A DNA stretch of 64,000 nucleotides from Symsagittifera roscoffensis. Lineage: Eukaryota > Xenacoelomorpha > Acoela > Convolutidae. Of the stretch, positions 9,404-20,289 are shown piece by piece (position 1 is the stretch's first letter; the number at the start of each line of letters is the position of its first letter). The stretch is taken from contig NC_087069.1 in the NCBI RefSeq assembly GCF_963678635.1, positions 44,933,448-44,997,447 on the forward strand, in the 5' to 3' direction. The translations under genes and the position numbers were made by a program. Under the pieces are notes generated by a model. The model saw only the letters and a list, made by a program, of their open reading frames with translations. It did no database searches and had not been told where the DNA came from.

Positions 9404-9432
9404 ATTGCGTAGGCGTTTTGTCTACTAAATAA
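9404..9432 (+). promoter_or_regulatory. ATTGCGTAGGCG element plus TATA-like box
   Basis: ATTGCGTAGGCG at 9,404-9,415 and TAAATAAA at 9,425-9,432, nine bases apart, upstream of the small-gene pseudogene. The same pair precedes the 50.4-kb gene and both polymerase copies. Confidence 0.45.
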
Positions 9433-9569
9433 ATCCTTAATTCTCAGCAAAAATCATTGTTTTCGATGACCGGTGCTATTTGTCAAGTTCTTCTCAGTTT
9501 TTATTCAGATTATTGTATAAAATCATAAAATGTTTTCATTTCCAGTGATTTTTACGAGAGTTGTAAGTT

Positions 9570-9945
9570 TCATTTGGTTTCAATAGGAACACCGATTAGC
9601 CAAATTTTGCAGAGATTGGATAAATTTTTATGCAAAAATCAAGAAATTGACTGTCTTTTTACTTTATTCAAACACAGATTCTATTCAAGTATTATTACGT
9701 CGAGCGGAAAGTATTCAATCATCTTAATCGAGCAGTTCAAAATAACTTAAGACGGAAAAGAGCCAAAATTATGCCTATAATTGCAAAGAAACGAGTAATT
9801 CACAAAAAATTCAAGAGACATTATTTATGTTCTAATCAGAAACTAGCTTCCACGCAAACTTTTGGTTCAGCGTTGAAGATTTTTGGAGGATTATTGCTTG
9901 TTTTATTGTTTGTCAAGGCTCTGTGCATAGTGATTATGTAAGCTT
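9570..9945 (+). pseudogene. small Polinton-associated gene, decayed copy of 50,451 gene
   Basis: Fragments in shifting frames match the 50.4-kb gene: 'ILQRLDKFLCKNQEI' (there 'FLQRLDKYLFNYQIV') and, near 9,808-9,870, 'KRHYLCSNQKLASTQTFGSA' (there 'KRHYLSSAQKLASTQNLGSA'). A hydrophobic tail ('GGLLLVLLFVKALCIVIM') follows, which would be a membrane segment if genuine. Several frameshifts make it non-functional. Function unknown. Confidence 0.5.
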
Positions 9946-10035
9946 TGTGATAAAAAAATCAATTGTCTTTAAAAAGTTTCTTGACAGTTTACACTGATAA
10001 ATCTTCAAAAACTAAGCTTTGGAAGAAAACCCAAT

Positions 10036-10722
10036 TTACAAACGAATAAGAAAAATCAAAAACTTGGTGATTAGTTTCCAAAAGAATAGTTCGACTTCTT
10101 TGTCACTTTCTTCTTCATGTGCCACACCATGTTTTCTTCTAAAAAGAGATAAGTTATCCTGTTGAACCTTCAAATTTTTTTTCTTGTACATTCTATCACG
10201 AATTGTTTCAGTTTTTCGCCGATCATGTAGGAAAAATCTTAAGGGACTGAAACACTTCTTTGGATCTTTGTAGAAGATGTCAGACTCAACCGTTTCTTCA
10301 AAACATGTCATTTATTGTAATTGTTCACTTGTAAGCAATTGAAAACTATGTCCACATCCCAGATCCACAACTTCATCAAAACATTTTTCATTTGAATCAT
10401 ATGAAAACCCGTACTTTTTTCTTGAAGGTGGCTCAGACATAGCCAATTCTTTTTTAAATTCTCTAAGTCTTTTACTCTCGAGTTCTCTCCATTCTGAAAG
10501 ATCTAAGATAATTTTCCCCCTAACTTGGGAGATTTTAATAAGTTTCAGAATCTTGACAATTTTGATACTATTTTTAAACTGGATGCAGTAACTCGCCCGT
10601 TTTATTATGATTGGTTTCAGCTTTTGGGATAGATTTTCGTTTCTCCTACAAGTTTTACTCATATGGATAAAATGAATTGATTTGTAGGAGATTTTCAAAA
10701 AAATGAAATCTATATTTTTCAA
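10036..10722 (-). CDS. unknown protein(s), two consecutive open frames
   Basis: A frame at 10,312-10,722 ends 'FQLLTSEQLQ' and is followed at once by 10,036-10,311 starting 'MTCFEETVESDIFY'. Downstream of a TTTCAG acceptor-like site near 10,490 the sequence is charged and looks coding ('RELESKRLREFKKELAMSEP'), which suggests one gene with an intron and one stop. I recognise no family. It lies in the part of the 9-13 kb copy that has no counterpart at 51 kb, so it could be a host exon or a captured gene. Confidence 0.3.
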
Positions 10723-10739
10723 CTGTAGATTTTGCTGAC

Positions 10740-11130
10740 ATTCTCTAAAAATATCTGAATTTAATCAAAAATTTGGCAACGCTTGGTTGACTTTACTTCT
10801 TTCTAAACGGTTTTGTAGAATAAAACTTTTTTGTTGTCCAGAAACTAATTTTGAAAGGTTTTTAAAAAGAAAGAAGTTCTTTGGAAACTATTTATATTTA
10901 TCACAACCTTGGTTGAGTATCTTTATTTAGATTTAAAAAACTAGCAATCAAAAAAAAGCACAAATTTTTTGATCACCTTAGACTAAGTTCTGGAGATTTT
11001 TTTTTGGTTTAATTTTTATTGGATATTTTTAAAGTTAAGAGAAATCAGAAAAATCCGGAAGTTAATGTGTAATGTCTTCTGATAAAACTCGAGGATTTAT
11101 TAGATTCTAAAAATTAGAAGATTCCAGATG
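10740..11130. other. AT-rich, nothing recognised
   Basis: No convincing frame or repeat on either strand. Confidence 0.4.
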
Positions 11131-11142
11131 TTTAGGAACAAC

Positions 11143-11212
11143 GACGTCATTTTCTCTGGTGGAAGTATTCTACAATTTTTAATTTCCTTTAAATGACGTC
11201 ATTTTCTCAGGT
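11143..11212. repeat. 51-base-spaced GACGTCATTTTCTC direct repeat
   Basis: GACGTCATTTTCTC followed by GGTGGAA occurs at 11,143 and again at 11,194. It shares the GACGTCAT core with the arrays upstream of the polymerase genes. Confidence 0.55.
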
Positions 11213-11749
11213 GGAAATCTTTTTTTTTACCTAAATAACTTAAAGGACATCTTTTCAGCTCAGTCGAGAATCATGTCAGACCCTCGGATTGGCTTTTTTC
11301 AAAAAATTTTCCTTATGATAATTGGAAATTGTTATAAAAACCTTGTCAAAGTTAATGTTTTTCCAGCTTGAACAGTTTTTAACATATAAATCTATATAAT
11401 TTTTATTACAAGTGCCAAAAACTCTCTCAAGAATTTTTGCAAGAAGCTTAAAAAATTTAGAAACCTTTTTTATCGAATTGTAAAACAAGTGTGCGAAAAT
11501 ATCTGAGATTGTTTTTTTTGGTAAAATGCGTGCTTTTTCTTGGTTTTTCGAAAAATTTTGCAAATTTTTTATTCAATTTTCCAAATTAATAAACGAAAAA
11601 CGCAAAAATTTAAGGTGAACAGACAAGTAAAATTTAGTTTTCTATAGGATTAATTTTTGAAAAAGAATTTCATACAGAAGATTAATAATTAACTGAGCAA
11701 GAAAATTTGTAATGATTTATTTTGACAAGATGGTAAATTTTCTTTTCAA

Positions 11750-12050
11750 TTTTTTCTACAAAACTCGAAAAAAGTTTCCATTTTTTTCAGCAAAATGTGA
11801 AAAGTATTTCAAGTTTTTCAAGCGTAAGCAAAAACTGTTTCACTTTTTTCTTTGAAATGCAAAAAGTGTTTCAATTGTTTTGACAAGTTGCGAAAATTGT
11901 TTCTCTTTTTTCGACAAAATGCAAAAATTGTTTCACTTTTTTCTTACAACTGCGAAAAGTCTTTCAAACTTTTTGACAAGATGTGAAAAGTGTTTTATTT
12001 TTTTTTCGACAAGAAGAAAAAAGTGTTGATTTTTTTTTCACAAGATGCAA
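11750..12050. repeat. imperfect short tandem repeat, GACAAGATGCGAAAA-type
   Basis: Serial degenerate copies of a ~30-60 base unit combining a GACAA(G/A)(A/T)TGCGAAAA block with a T-run and TTTCA. A similar block lies at 50,980-51,640 in the homologous region, so it is inherited structure of that region. Confidence 0.55.
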
Positions 12051-12339
12051 ACAACGAAGGATGCAAGATGCAAATGAGAAAATTTTATCACTTATTGTAA
12101 TATGTAATCCAAAAATAATCAAGATTTTTGACTTTAAAGCAAATTCGGAGTGCTAAAATAGGTTGTATTCTAATTATTTTTCAATGATTTACCCTGAAAT
12201 TCTCATCTAATGTCAAAATTAAAAAAAAATTGACAAAATTAATTAATTACAAAGAACGAAGTAAATATCAAAAAACAATTATTTACAAAAACATTCAATC
12301 AAAGAGCTGTCGAGCAGCAGAAGAGTTGAGCCACATATT

Positions 12340-12650
12340 TAGAGTCAAGAGTGTCGGGGTAGTTCATTCCCCCGTGATCAGTCACTTCCGTCCATCATTT
12401 GCGTTTCTCCAAGTTGGTTCTCTGTCGTGGGTACTTGCCTCATATGATGTTTGTTGAAATCCCCTGGCATGACTTCCCTTTGCCAGACTTTGATTGGGAT
12501 GTCCATTCGTGCCAGAAAATTTCCAGAGACTGTTTCTCTCACTTGAATTTGTTCTAGATCAGGCGAAAACTCTACAGAGTACATGAGGTTGTTGTTTTGT
12601 ACCGAGAAGATCTTTTTGAATAATAAGTTGAGTGAAACAGTAAAAACCAA
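12340..12650 (-). CDS. conserved unknown 'REVMP/HHM' protein, copy 1
   Basis: Minus-strand frame with 'FSVQNNNLMYSVEF', 'IQVRETVSGNFLARMDIPIK', 'VWQREVMPGDFNKHHMRQVP' and 'TENQLGE'. A second copy at 51,846-52,140 keeps these blocks despite frame breaks. Differences cluster in ways that preserve residues, suggesting real protein selection in the past. I do not recognise the family. It sits beside the small divergent gene here, and between that gene and polymerase B at 52 kb, so it may be a Polinton accessory gene. Start not settled: open from 12,650. Confidence 0.45.
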
Positions 12651-13009
12651 AATGATTTGGAGCTGAGAGGGGATAGCTGACGGAAGATAAATTGAAATTA
12701 AAGTATTTAGAGGTAGAGAGGAGGTAGTTGATGGTAGTTAAAATGAAAATAAACTGTTTTTTAGTTAGGAGTGAGAGGTACCCTAGCTCGAATGTGTGGG
12801 TTAAATCATTTAGACTTGAAATTCCATGTTTGGTCTGTAGTCGTGTCCAATCAAATTTTAGCTTCCTTTTATGGAAGTTTTCAAAAAAGTCATGCCCAAT
12901 CGTAAGCGAAGTTCCAATCTAAGTAGTTTTTACACATTGTCGTTTCCAATCACAACAAATTTTCTTTGTCTTGTCAATCGGAAGACCCTTTAAAGGGTTT
13001 GAATCTTCC

Positions 13010-15400
13010 AAATAAGTAAGAATATACAGAAAAGCGAATTAACAAAAGCTGTTTGCCGTAGAATTAGGAAATACTGCCGCTATAAGAAACAAAAGGAAGA
13101 AAATTAGAACAAGAAGCGTCTCTGCAAGATCTGCGACAAATTTGTAGTAAAATTGAACAACATACGCTAATGATTTCTGAAGTATTTGTTGAATTTTTTT
13201 TAATAAGTGATAATTCTAAAACATTGACTAACTGAAATGTTTTGCCTAGTTACTCTCTTAAAATTTTTCTTGTTTAGGGCTTGTAAAAGTGTTCATACAG
13301 ATAATGGTTAAGCAGATAATGGAGGTTGATTTATTCAGAATGAAGGTTTTCTACTGTTTTTCTACAATTTCAGAAAAAAAACATGATAACTGACCTACAA
13401 AAATTAAGAAATGTATGTTTTTGCTAATTTTTGAAAACTTCAACTTAAAAATATCCAATATTCTCAACCAAAACTTTATTTCCAGATAAACAATCAGAGT
13501 TGAAACAGCAACAGGTTGAGGAAATCATTCAGTGATTTTAAGCAAATGGTTTACGGTAATTACTTTGCTGCGGACTATTGAACGTTCGTTGAAACGATAC
13601 ATTTTCCATCTAAAGTTCAATTTTCAAGTAATCTTTTTTCAAGTTGGTTTTAATTGGGATAGTAGATGAAACCGAAAATGAGAAATCAGTAAAAAGAGAT
13701 AGGAAAACAATTTAATTTATCAAGATTTTTCAGATCATTTTGTTGAACTTTAGCTTAAGACTAAATCTTGAGAAAAAGTCCAACATAAAAAGTGTCAAAA
13801 TTTACAATCATTTATAATTTATTGGAAATTATGTGAAATTTGTTACCATTTAGCTTATATATATGAAAACTCAGATAATTTGAGGATATTTTTTTGTGAA
13901 ATAAGTACAACTCCGTCATCTTTTGGAAGATGATACATAAAGCATAACTCAAAAATTTGCTTTCAAAATCTACAGTTCATTTTGGATTTAAAAAAAAATT
14001 ATGTGAAACTTTTTTTTAAAGATAATAATTTGAAGCTTGCTGAAAATTTCCAAACAAGCTGATACTTTAGCAGAAACAGATGAATGATCTCTTAATTATA
14101 TGAAATTGAACTGAAAACTATCAATTAAACACACAGCAAAGATTCTGTTTTGCTTAGCTTCCATTTTTTTTCAGTAAGAAAATTAGGTAGAACTATAGTT
14201 TTTTTTGTGTAATAAAGTTCGCAAAAGCTAGTCAATTGTTACGGACTGCACCTTAAATTCCTTTTCTAAATCATTTTTTTTAAGAAGCGTTCATTTAGTA
14301 GTATTTAGATGTCGCAGGTCTTCACAAAATAAACAATAGAGCTGCTCTTAATTTTTTCTTAAAACTCAATGTAAAATTATAGATTTAGTTTCTCAATTTT
14401 TACATCCACTTTTGAAGGCTTCAACTAGCACCGATTTGTTCTCACTTAGAACTTTTTGAGAGAAACTTCGACAAAATTCAATAATAAAAAGCGATTTAAC
14501 AACTGTTTTGCAAGAAAAGTGATAGTTAATGATCCCAAAAGTTGTATTTTTGCTGAAATAGTTTACTGTAGCAACTGAGCAAGGGAACCTAAAGGAGAAC
14601 AAGCACAAGTTTCATGCTAACCATCAGACGTTATCAGTTCTAGTTTTATCTCTGCCAGCAAATTGTTCGTTCAATTGATACCATTTTTTCTCATAAAATC
14701 CCCAGCTCCGACAAAATTTTCCTGCAAAGTTAGTTTAAGAGCGAAAACATGTGGTAATCAAGAATAACGTTAAAACATAGAAAACTTCTACCGAAAAATG
14801 ATGAAAATAATGTTATAGAAGCAACAGAGAGATAATCATTAAAATTGACGAAAGTTTTGTTAAATTTCATCCAATCTAATACACTTTTAACAAAAATTTA
14901 CACCATTTTGGTCAATTTGAGCAGTTTTTACTCAATTTCTACAATTATCCGAAACTTCCTGTTTTTATCAACGTGAAAAAATTCTCAGAAGTTGTAACTT
15001 TTGTACAAGTTTGGGTTGATCTTTGAGAAAAAACTAAGGAGGAGTTGGATCAGAGAGTTTGGTCCAGAAATTTCAATGAATGTTGATCTTATTGCTCAAT
15101 TGAAGTGCGATTTTTTGATATAAATTCTCCTTGATTTGGACAAAATATCAATTAAATACACAAACGAAAGATTCAAGATGGAAAACTTGGATAGATTTGA
15201 ATGATTTTTAAGTTTCAATATTGATTCAGCTAATATGAGCTTTACTTGTTCAGAGCAACTTATAAACCATTTTTAGCTCCAATGAGGGCAAATATTATCG
15301 TTTTTAAATATTTTGAGACAAAATTGTAAAAAGTTCTATATTTTTTTTCAAAATTTTGTAACAATGCCGATTAAAATACAATTTGAATTAATTTTGGATT
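13010..15400. other. AT-rich DNA, nothing recognised
   Basis: Only short frames, none with family motifs. Intron-like TTTCAG sites occur but no convincing exon chain. The 14,393-14,608 frame is compositionally unremarkable. Confidence 0.45.
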
Positions 15401-15910
15401 TTTTTTTCAATTAGATTAGATGCCACAAAAAACTGGCCAAAACCTTGAGATTTTTGCAATTCTTTTCAAAGAAATGAAATTTTCGCAATTTTTTTTTCAA
15501 AAATTTCGAACTTTTTGCAATTTTTTCCAAAAAAAATGCAAAAATTAGACATTTCCACAAAACATCCAAAAAATACCGTTTTTCATACCATTGTCTTACC
15601 ATCACATTGAAACCTTACCCTTCCTTATCTTAATGCATTGGGAAAACTATGATTTATCCTAATGAGTTCCTAATTTCCTCTATTGAATTTCTAATCCTTA
15701 TACACAGGGAAATCTATACACTATCTTAAAACATGGTAATATCGGGCGCAGAAAATTTGTTCTGATATTTACCGTCTGAAACCTTACCATTTTAATTAGG
15801 TACCTTCCCTATCTTATTGAATAGGAAATCAATTCCCTATCCTAACACGTAGTTTGGAGACCGGATGCTCTATTACCTATCTTAATACATAGGGAGTCTC
15901 CACCCCCCCT
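15400..15910 (+). repeat. interspersed repeat R, diverged copy
   Basis: Matches the repeat at 61,000-61,580 in the same orientation: A/T-run core, 'CTTACCATC' blocks near 15,590, then serial 'CCTATCTTAATACATAGG'-type motifs (15,620-15,890), ending in a C-run ('CCACCCCCCCTCC'). More such motifs are present here than in the other copies. Confidence 0.65.
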
Positions 15911-15998
15911 CCTTTCAAGAACTTCAGGAGTGAACTTTCTATTTCCTAATATTGCGTAGAATACTCTCTTAGAACACCGTACTAGACGCTCTCATAAA

Positions 15999-16250
15999 TC
16001 ACCGTGATGCGTGGCTGCCGGTGGTTGAAAAATTTACCCAAAAACTTTTTCGCCAGGTCTGCGGGTGCTTGTGCGTTCCACGAATGAATACATTGAAGAG
16101 CCCTTTCTCAGCTCCCACAAAGTTGATTCCGTTATCAAACCGAATAACTGATAGAAAGCCGCGACGAGCAACGAACATTTCGATTCCCATTACACTTGAA
16201 GTCGTTTCCATGGATGAAACAATGTCAATATGTATAGCTCTTGTGGTCAT
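15999..16250 (-). pseudogene. BEL/Pao retrotransposon integrase fragment
   Basis: 'TRAIHIDIVSSMETTSSVM' followed by 'FVARRGFLSVIRFDNGINFV' matches the BEL/Pao integrase core ('RAVHLE...F-RRG-P--I-SDNGTNFVGA'). The second catalytic Asp is kept in 'FDNG'. The enzyme normally inserts the cDNA. The frame breaks soon after and the 3' end of the element is missing. Confidence 0.85.
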
Positions 16251-16438
16251 ACAAGTAAAAGTGAGTCACTATCGTTTCTCAGAATTTTGGCTGGTTGAGA
16301 CGTAAAAAGGTTCACAAGAATGATTCCAAATAAATTGTGAAGGGAGGCTGGCGGTATCCAATCTTTTCAATTGAAAGCTCTGCCGTTCATAAGTGTGACA
16401 GTTTTTTCTTAGCGCTTCCTACATGTTAGGCAGTGGGC

Positions 16439-16774
16439 TTAAATGGAACTTGTATTGCGGTGGTGCCGGTGTTTGAGCATGAAGCCAACCCTTTGCTGGT
16501 GTCTAAAATAAAACTGAATTCCTCCCATGCAAAAGATAAAACACATCTTGCTGGGGTTCAAAGGCCACTTGCCAATTTTCACTACACATGGCCCGTTCAG
16601 CCAGCTGCTGGTTTTTAAGTACTCCGCTGAGATTCTTCTAGTTTCCGTATCAGCAGGGTTATCCCCACTCAAGACGTGAAACCACTGATTTTTGGTCGCA
16701 TTATCCAGAAATTCTTCAAACCGGTTTGCCACTAACGTGGGTTGCTTACTACCTGAGTTTAACCACTGGAGCAC
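16439..16774 (-). pseudogene. BEL/Pao pol, segment between RNase H and integrase
   Basis: 'LQWLNSGSKQPTLVANRFEE' and 'WFHVLSGDNPADTETR' are the hallmark BEL/Pao sequence following RNase H ('VANRV-EI', 'WRHVPG--NPADL-SRG'), then 'SSWLNGPCVVKIGKWPLNPS'. Overlaps the RNase H frame with a frame change. Part of the minus-strand element. Confidence 0.85.
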
Positions 16775-17335
16775 AGTGCTGCTGTCAGTTCATATATGCA
16801 GGTCTTCGACACATAAATGTTAGAGCTTTGAGGATATCTTCTTTCTTCAAGTGGGAAGAGAGTAAAACGGCCTGTAGTTTGAGCTTCGGGATGGAAAGCG
16901 ATTTCATGGGTGCAACTATTGCCTTTACAAAGACAAAAGGCAACTTGTGTTTTGAATGAAGTTTTCATACGGGGTTGAAGAAAAGCTACAGCACAAAAAA
17001 CTTCTTCTGAGCTGTCACCGAACATGTGTAACTCAACACATTCAACTGGTGCGGTGATGTAGCTGTGCTTCGAATTCATTTTTCCTAGAGATGACAAACC
17101 AGGGGGCCAGGCGAGAAATTTTGTCTTGATATCAATGAGAAAATCATAATTCCATGATTGGCTGTGAATGCTCCAGATTCCTTTGAACAATAATTGCGCT
17201 CATACGGTATAGAGTGCTACAAGACCTATGGGATCCGAAACGGAATGTATTAAACCTAACACCTTTCGCTGCTTTATCGAATTTTGAAGCTCATGGTTGA
17301 CACCATTGGTTACGACCAGAGGATCGGCGATATGG
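16759..17335 (-). pseudogene. BEL/Pao reverse transcriptase C-terminus and RNase H
   Basis: From ~17,290 down: 'LGLIHSVSDPIGLVALYTV' (BEL RT thumb 'IASIFDPLGLISP'), an in-frame stop, then 'GIWSIHSQSWNYDF' and RNase H 'CVELHMFGDSSEEVFCAVAF' (standard 'ELHVFGDASE-AY-AVVY'). In the family RNase H degrades the RNA strand during reverse transcription. It is broken by stops and frame changes. Confidence 0.85.
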
Positions 17336-17499
17336 TTTCATATCAGACCACGAACATATGATGAGCTATCTCCACAATTTTTGAAGATTTTCACTTCCTT
17401 GTTGCCCAGCGCTTTCGAACTGGTTTAACTCAATAATTTTTGTTGTAAGGTTACGTATGAAACAGTTAATATTTAACCAACTAAAGCTAACAGATTAAT

Positions 17500-17705
17500 T
17501 AATTCTTGATTCAGTTTAAATGCAACATCCGGGTCATCAAATTAGTCTAGGAAGTCGTCCTTATAAAACTTCTCAAGAACTGCGGACGCTGTGTCAGGGA
17601 ACATCGCCTGATTATCCATTGCAATCTGTTACAATACATAAGTTGCAAACGTCGGCGAGTCCCTTGCACCAAAGATTTGTCGAATGGTATCTAAAGTACA
17701 TATAA
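17500..17705 (-). pseudogene. BEL/Pao reverse transcriptase fragment with YKDD, copy 1
   Basis: Minus-strand reading contains 'FGARDSPTFATYVL' and 'VLEKFYKDDFLD', matching BEL/Pao RT 'GARDSP-CA-YAL' and the catalytic YVDD box (here YKDD). Two in-frame stops. It continues into the thumb/RNase H segment downstream. Between Gag and this fragment the protease and most of RT are missing. Confidence 0.8.
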
Positions 17706-17756
17706 ACACTAACCCTTTCGAGGTTATGGTCGATGAATTCGAATAGGATAAACACG

Positions 17757-18330
17757 CTAAGCACCATGGGCAAGTCTATTATAGGTGTAGTGCATCCTAG
17801 CTTGGTGCATTTCTTTCCTCGAGGACACTGTCGGAATGCTCGCAGAGGATATAATTTTTTTCAATTGTTCTCTCAACTGTACTTGTTGAGGCAAAACTCT
17901 CGTTAGAGTGGAATGGCTCTTCATCGTTGGGCTTTTCATTTGATCCTGAGCCTTTTCTTTACCTTTCATCCAACTGTTGATGGCAGTTAGATTCTGGTGT
18001 GACCAATTACTTTTCACGACAAAAAGCGACCATGTTTCTTTTTTTTGGTGGTTTTCTCGAAAGAGCTTGATTTAACAAAGATATGCGTTTTAAATCTTCG
18101 TCATGTTCAAGTGATCTAAAAACAGCTACCAGACTGGAAATAGTCATCGAGTTATGCATTCTCAGTTGCGGGAAACTGGACAATTTATCATGGTGGGCTG
18201 TAGTCACGTTTTCTGGCTGGTAAAGTTTTGTTTCTAATGTTTTCAGAGCATCCTTACAAAATGTTCCACTGTTTGCAAAATCTGCTGGTTGACTTAGCTT
18301 TTCCAGTGACCCGAGTTTTTTAAAAGGTTA
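17757..18330 (-). pseudogene. BEL/Pao Gag, copy 1
   Basis: 'DKLSSFPQLRMHNSMTISSL' with the helical stretch that follows it and 'KPPKKRNMVAFCREK' fit the C-terminal BEL Gag pattern. Further on, a Cys/His knuckle-like region ('CPRGKKCTKLGC') appears in another frame near 17,800-17,850. Gag forms the particle shell. Frameshifts split the region at 18,010 and 17,870. Confidence 0.65.
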
Positions 18331-18449
18331 ACTTCACATCATCGCTCAAAAATGCATACTAGAAGAGGATCATTCTTTGAAACTGACAAATCTTGGACGA
18401 AATCATTAGTGTCACAGGTTGCGGCCGAGTAGATGGATGCAACAAAGGC

Positions 18450-18650
18450 AATGACTCAGTTTAAATGCAACATCCGGATCATCAAAGTAGTCTAGGAAGT
18501 CGTCCTTATAATACTTCTCAAGAACTGCGGACGCTGTGTCAGGGAACATCGCCTGATTATCCATTGCAATCTGCTACAAAACATAAGTTGCAAACTTCGG
18601 CGAATCCCTTGCACCAAAGATATGTCGAATGGTATCTAAAGTACATATAA
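18450..18650 (-). pseudogene. BEL/Pao reverse transcriptase fragment, copy 2
   Basis: Near-identical duplicate of the 17,500-17,705 RT fragment with the same YKDD box. Its downstream continuation is cut by the duplication junction at 18,452-18,458. Confidence 0.8.
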
Positions 18651-18849
18651 CCACTAACCCTTTCGCTGCTATGGTTGATGAATGGTCATTCGAGATTGCG
18701 CAATTTACATCCAACGGAGCGGAATTTGATTCGAACTTTCATATGGTGTTTTCTTGTGAATGATTTTCATCAGCGTTTGTGTTCGCTTTTGCCGGGGCTC
18801 CATTAGTTCCTGTTTGAACAGATTTTTGTGGCTTGCGTGACAGTCAGTT

Positions 18850-19620
18850 TTGTCGGGAATTCGAATAGGATAAACACGCTAAGCACCATGGACAAGTCTA
18901 TTATATGTGCTAGTGCATCCTAGCTTGGTGCATTTCTTTCCTCAAGGACACTGTCGGAATGCTCGCAGAGGATACAATTTTTTTCAATCGTTCTCTCAAC
19001 TGTACTTGTTGAGGCAAAACTCTCGTTAGAGCTTCTTTTTGGAATGGCTCTTCATCGTTGGGCTTTTCATTTGATCCTGAGCCTCTACTTTACCTTTCAT
19101 CCAACTGATGATGGCAGTTAGATTCTGGTGTGACCAATTACTTTTCACGACAAAAAGCGACCATGTTTCTTTTTTTTGGTGTTTTTCTCGAAATAGCTTG
19201 ATTTAACAAAGATATGCGTTTTAAATCTTCTTCATAATCAAGTGATCTAAAGACAGCTACCAGACTGGAAATAGTTATCGAGTTATGCATTCTCAGTTGC
19301 GGGAAACTGGACAATTTATCTTGGCTGGCCGTAGTCACGTTTTCTGGCTGGTAAAGTTTCTAATGTTTTCAGAGCATCCTTACAAATTGTTCCACTGTTT
19401 GCAAACTCTGCACTGGTTGACTTAGCTTTTCCAGTGACCAGATTTTTTAAAAGAATAACTTCACATCATTGCTCAATGAGGTTGCGACTACAAAAATGCA
19501 TACTGGAAGAGGATCATTCTTTGAAACTGACAAATCTTGGATGAAGTCATTAGTGTCACGGGTTGCGGCCGAGTAGATAGATGCAACAAAGGCAATGTGT
19601 TGCTAGAATTAGCTGCAAAA
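18850..19620 (-). pseudogene. BEL/Pao Gag, copy 2 (longer)
   Basis: Same Gag segment as copy 1 ('DKLSSFPQLRMHNSITISSL'), plus an upstream part up to ~19,600 that reads 'DFIQDLSVSKNDPLPVCIFV'. A stop and frame changes are present. I could not identify the element's LTRs upstream of 19,620. Confidence 0.65.
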
Positions 19621-20285
19621 AGTTACTGCTATTAAGCTTAAATTATTTGCGCAATTTAAGCTTTAAGTGATGCGTCGTGATTAGTTATTCCATAGTAAAC
19701 GGTACCACCACTTGATACGGGCGAGAATTGATGCTGAGATATTGGCGTTAGGGATGAAAAACGCTAACTGAATGGTTCGTATTACCATCACTTCTTAAAC
19801 CAGTGTTACATTGGGTGACTAATGGTATCCAATGGGACATTAGTGGCACTTTTGGTTAACTAGCAATTGCAGAATTATTATTTGAATCGACTATTCACTG
19901 CAACAGGTTTTCTATACACATTACATGCCAAAAATTTTCGCTGATTTTCGCAGATTTTTGATTTTGTCAAACTGGCATAAGGTGTGTATCCAGATTATTG
20001 ACTGGAGAAGGCGAGCAAGCTTCCAACAGCTCGAGAAATTTTTTTAAAGTTGTTGTTGGGGATAAGTTGTATCGAAGACGAAGGATGGCGTACAGAGAAG
20101 TAACAACATAATGGAGTATTGGTACCTACTGTTACAGTTGGATTAAAAAAATGATGATGTGTTATTTTCGTGAAGTGCTGCAGTAGTTGATCTAGGGAAT
20201 GACTGAGTTTCGAGCTCAGGATTAGTGGATACAGGTGCTTGATTCCATTGCCATCGCTGAACGAAACGGTTGGTTGAGGGAGGCA
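19620..20285. other. no recognised gene
   Basis: Between the BEL/Pao relic and the polymerase fragment. Minus-strand frames here continue from polymerase sequence but lose family resemblance below ~20,290. A possible degraded BEL LTR could lie at 19,620-19,960, but no matching second LTR was seen. Confidence 0.35.
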
Positions 20286-20289
20286 AAGT

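Larger units (their letters stand above)
9130..13010. repeat. diverged copy of the 50.1-52.6 kb region
   Basis: Shared landmarks in the same order: 'GGATTTTTGGAACTAAACAAATC' region (9,161) with 50,126; the ATTGCGTAGGCG element (9,404) with 50,380; the small plus-strand gene; a CAAGATGCGAAAA low-complexity block; the minus-strand 'REVMP' gene; and about 350 bases beyond it. This copy holds ~2.3 kb of extra sequence between the small gene and the REVMP gene. It indicates two related element remnants. Confidence 0.7.
17513..19597. repeat. tandem duplication inside the BEL/Pao element
   Basis: Unit 1 is 17,513-18,451 and unit 2 is 18,458-19,597. Both run from 'CAGTTTAAATGCAACATCC' to 'GATGCAACAAAGGCAATG'. 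Unit 2 is longer because unit 1 lost about 186 bases (present at 18,665-18,850) and some smaller pieces. Both carry the same Gag-to-RT internal deletion, which therefore came first. Confidence 0.85.

Noticed and set aside
11750-12050. CRISPR-like array
   Set aside because: Units are degenerate, T-rich, without fixed repeat/spacer structure, in a eukaryotic context.
16021-16305. Plus-strand frames across the BEL/Pao region (16,021; 16,433; 16,726; 17,520; 18,465)
   Set aside because: Antisense to clear BEL/Pao integrase, RNase H and RT on the minus strand.
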